A stretch of 8,087 nucleotides of DNA from Pseudomonadota bacterium. Its GTDB lineage: Bacteria > Pseudomonadota > Alphaproteobacteria > Rhizobiales > Xanthobacteraceae. Below, in pieces: positions 5,923 through 8,087 of this stretch. Under the pieces are notes generated by a model. It had not been told where the DNA came from. It searched no databases and saw nothing but the letters and a program-made list of their open reading frames with translations. The position numbers and the translations under genes are program-made. Location of the stretch: assembly GCA_023414975.1 (NCBI GenBank), contig JAEZMI010000051.1, positions 1 through 8,087 on the forward strand, written 5' to 3'. Position 1 is the stretch's first letter; each line of letters opens with the position of its first letter.

Positions 5923-7182
5923 ATGGGTGCCCCGCGTCATCAGGCCCCCGCGCTCACGCGCCTCTGCCCGCGCGACGAGGCCGATGTCGTCGAGGCGGTT
6001 CGTTGGGCCGTGGCCAACGGGCAGACACTCGATGTCGTCGGTGCCGGATCCAAGGCCGGGCTTGGCCGGCACATCCAGACCGACGCTGCGCTTGAGCTGA
6101 AGGCGCTCACCGGCGTGACGCTCTATGAGCCGGAAGAGCTGGTGCTGAGCGCGCGGGCCGGCACGCCCGTCGCCGAGATCGAGGCGCTGGTGGCGGGCTC
6201 ACACCAGATGATGGCCTTCGAACCGATGGATTATGGTCCGCTTTTCGGACGTCCGGCCGGCGCAGGCACACTGGGCGGGCTGATGGCCTGCAATCTCGCC
6301 GGCCCGCGCCGCCCCAGCGCCGGCGCCGCGCGCGACCATGCATTGGGCCTTCGCGCCGTGTCCGGCCGCGGCGAGGCGTTCAAGGCGGGCGGTCGTGTGG
6401 TCAAGAACGTCACCGGCTACGACCTGCCGCGCGGCCTCTCCGGCTCCTATGGCACGCTCGCCGCCTTCACCGAATTCACCATCAAGGTGCTGCCGCGCCC
6501 GGAAACCGAGGAGACGCTCGTCCTCCTCGGTCTTGACGACAAGGCGGCGGCCGGCGCCATGAGCGCGGCGGTCGGCTCCTATTACGACGTGTCGGGCGCC
6601 GCCCATCTGCCGGCCGACATTGCCCCCCGCGTTTCGGCGGTGGCGGATGCCGGGCGTTCTGTCACGGCGCTGCGGCTCGAAGGCGTGAAGCCCTCCATCC
6701 TGCATCGGCGCGGCAAGCTGGAAACACTGCTCGCGGGGCGAGGCGACCTCGCCGTCCTCGACGCGGGCGCCTCCGTCGCCTTCTGGCGCGCGGTTCGGGA
6801 TGTCGAGCCATTTGCGCTGGCACGGGACGAGACGGTGGAAGCGGGGCCTGCCGTCTGGCGCGTATCGGTCGCGCCCATGGCCGGCGCGGGGGTGCTGGCG
6901 GCGCTCCGTCCGCTCGGCGCGCGCGGCTTCTACGACTGGGCCGGCGGTCTCGTCTGGATCGCCGGGCCGGACAACCTCCCATGCTCCGACGCGGTTCGCT
7001 CGGCCGTGGCACGGGCCGGCGGCGGTCACGCGACGCTGATCAGGGCCGGCGCGGATGTGCGGGCGCGCGAAGAGGTGTTCCAGCCGCTCGACCCGGTAAC
7101 GAAGGCGCTGGTCACGCGGATGAAGGGCGCCTTCGACCCGGCGGGGGTGCTCAGCCCCGGCCGGATGTATGCGGGAGTTTAG
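5923..7182 (+). CDS. glcE: Glycolate oxidase FAD-binding subunit GlcE
   Basis: The product is 419 aa, longer than E. coli GlcE (about 350 aa). It has a single PCMH-type FAD domain: CPRDEADVVEAVRWA (15-29), VGAGSKAGLGR (39-49), GTLGGLMACNLAGPRR (115-130), VVKNVTGYDLPR (159-170) and GSYGTLA (174-180). The KNVTGYDLPR block is typical of GlcE rather than GlcD. The end FDPAGVLSPGRM (404-415) is the usual FAD-oxidase tail. The central 195-385 region is weakly conserved. GlcE is required with GlcD and GlcF for glycolate oxidase activity. The ATG is 3 nt after the amidohydrolase stop, with GGAG 6 nt upstream inside the previous gene's last codons, which suggests translational coupling. glcF follows 3 nt later. 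Confidence 0.92.
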   Translation: MGAPRHQAPALTRLCPRDEADVVEAVRWAVANGQTLDVVGAGSKAGLGRHIQTDAALELKALTGVTLYEPEELVLSARAGTPVAEIEALVAGSHQMMAFEPMDYGPLFGRPAGAGTLGGLMACNLAGPRRPSAGAARDHALGLRAVSGRGEAFKAGGRVVKNVTGYDLPRGLSGSYGTLAAFTEFTIKVLPRPETEETLVLLGLDDKAAAGAMSAAVGSYYDVSGAAHLPADIAPRVSAVADAGRSVTALRLEGVKPSILHRRGKLETLLAGRGDLAVLDAGASVAFWRAVRDVEPFALARDETVEAGPAVWRVSVAPMAGAGVLAALRPLGARGFYDWAGGLVWIAGPDNLPCSDAVRSAVARAGGGHATLIRAGADVRAREEVFQPLDPVTKALVTRMKGAFDPAGVLSPGRMYAGV

Positions 7183-7185
7183 GCC

Positions 7186-8087
7186 ATGCAGACCCGGTTC
7201 TCCCTGGCCCAACTGGCCGATCCGCAGACAGCACGGTCCGAGCAGGTGCTGCGCGCCTGCGTGCATTGCGGCTTCTGCACGGCGACCTGCCCGACCTATG
7301 TGCTGCTCGGCGATGAGCTCGATTCGCCGCGCGGGCGCATCTATCTCATCAAGGACATGCTGGAGAATGACCGGCCGGCCACGGCCGAGGTCGCCAAGCA
7401 CATCGACCGCTGCCTCTCCTGTCTGTCCTGCATGACCACCTGCCCCTCGGGCGTGCACTACATGCACCTCGTCGATCACGCGCGTGACCATATCGAGAAG
7501 ACCTATGAGCGGCCCTTGGCCGACCGGATGATCCGCGCGCTGCTTGCCCGCGTGCTGCCGAGCCGCCGGCTGTTCCGCCTGGCCATTGGCGGCGCCATGG
7601 TGGCTAGGCCCTTCGCGGGCGTGTTCGATTCCATCCCCGCCCTGCGCCCGCTCGCCGCCATGCTGCGCCTCGCGCCGGCCCGCCCGGCGACCCGCGCCCC
7701 GAATGAGGGAGAACGGCGCTTCCCGGCCAGAGGGCCACGCCGCGCCCGCGTGGCGTTGCTCGACGGCTGCGCCCAGCCGGTGCTGCGCCCGGAGATCGAC
7801 GAGGCGGCGATCCGCCTGATGAACCGGATGGGCGTCGAGATTGTCCGCCCGGTGGGTGGAGGCTGCTGCGGCTCGCTCACCCACCACATGGGCAAGGAAG
7901 AACCGGCGCTGACCAATGCCCGTGCCAATGTCGACGCCTGGTGGCGCGAGATAGAGGGTGAGGGGCTCGACGCCATCCTCGTCACCACCTCCGGCTGCGG
8001 CACGACGATCAAGGATTACGGGCACATGCTGCGCACCGATCCGGCCTATGCCGAAAAGGCGGCCAAGGTCTCGGCGCTCGCCAGGGA
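7186..8087 (+). CDS. glcF: Glycolate oxidase iron-sulfur subunit GlcF (3' truncated by window)
   Basis: 300 codons are visible, with no stop before the window end; the family is usually a little over 400 aa, so about a quarter is missing. Two ferredoxin-type clusters are intact: Cys25-Cys28-Cys31-Cys35-Pro and Cys76-Cys79-Cys82-Cys86-Pro, each able to hold one 4Fe-4S centre. A linker rich in Arg, Pro and Ala (about 160-186) leads to the first cysteine-rich CCG domain: LLDGC (Cys195), GGCCGSLTHHMG (Cys227, Cys228) and TTSGCGTT (Cys271). The subunit passes electrons from the GlcD/GlcE flavins towards membrane quinone. The start ATG is 3 nt after the glcE stop, with GGGAG 8 nt upstream. The second CCG domain should lie just beyond the window. 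Confidence 0.93.
   Translation, partial: MQTRFSLAQLADPQTARSEQVLRACVHCGFCTATCPTYVLLGDELDSPRGRIYLIKDMLENDRPATAEVAKHIDRCLSCLSCMTTCPSGVHYMHLVDHARDHIEKTYERPLADRMIRALLARVLPSRRLFRLAIGGAMVARPFAGVFDSIPALRPLAAMLRLAPARPATRAPNEGERRFPARGPRRARVALLDGCAQPVLRPEIDEAAIRLMNRMGVEIVRPVGGGCCGSLTHHMGKEEPALTNARANVDAWWREIEGEGLDAILVTTSGCGTTIKDYGHMLRTDPAYAEKAAKVSALAR

Noticed and set aside
6199..8025. Long open frame (608 codons) on the minus strand opposite glcE and glcF
   Set aside because: The plus strand encodes clear GlcE and GlcF motifs here. The antisense product is low-complexity and unlike any known family, as expected from codon bias.
1..8087. tRNA, rRNA, insertion sequence, CRISPR or attachment site
   Set aside because: Reading both strands shows no transposase-like protein, no regular direct repeat array and no recognisable tRNA or rRNA segment.

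Overview
This is a GC-rich window with tightly packed genes. Its families (DUF3422 protein, GlcDEF-type oxidase, 8-oxoguanine-deaminase-like amidohydrolase) and strong G/C third-position bias suggest an alphaproteobacterium, probably Hyphomicrobiales (Rhizobiales). The taxonomic call is inferred from gene content and composition, not from a marker gene.

Left part (1-2635). The window opens inside the end of a plus-strand gene whose visible C-terminus is a Pro/Ala-rich tail. A convergent minus-strand gene follows: a DUF3422 protein with two C-terminal membrane segments. Two inverted repeats lie in the roughly 100 bp between their ends. Divergent from the DUF3422 gene is a secreted alpha/beta-hydrolase-like protein with a GHSLG nucleophile elbow and its own Pro/Ala-rich tail.

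Middle (2636-3000). There is no convincing gene in these 365 bp. The last 100 bp look regulatory: a TGGTCA-N7-TGACCA inverted repeat whose right arm overlaps a possible -35 box (TTGACC), then a leader hairpin that runs into the G-rich ribosome binding site of the next gene.

Right part (3001-8087). Four plus-strand genes are separated by 6, 3 and 3 nt, which indicates one operon: glcD (FAD subunit), an amidohydrolase of the 8-oxoguanine/isocytosine deaminase type, glcE (second FAD-domain subunit) and glcF (iron-sulfur subunit, cut by the window end after 300 codons). GlcDEF oxidises glycolate or a related 2-hydroxy acid and passes electrons through FAD and Fe-S centres to the membrane quinone pool. 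The notable point is the purine-type deaminase between glcD and glcE. It suggests co-expression of the oxidase with purine-base salvage or catabolism, whose ring breakdown yields ureidoglycolate and glyoxylate, so the natural substrate of this GlcDEF set deserves a second look. Nothing in the window proves an entirely new system.
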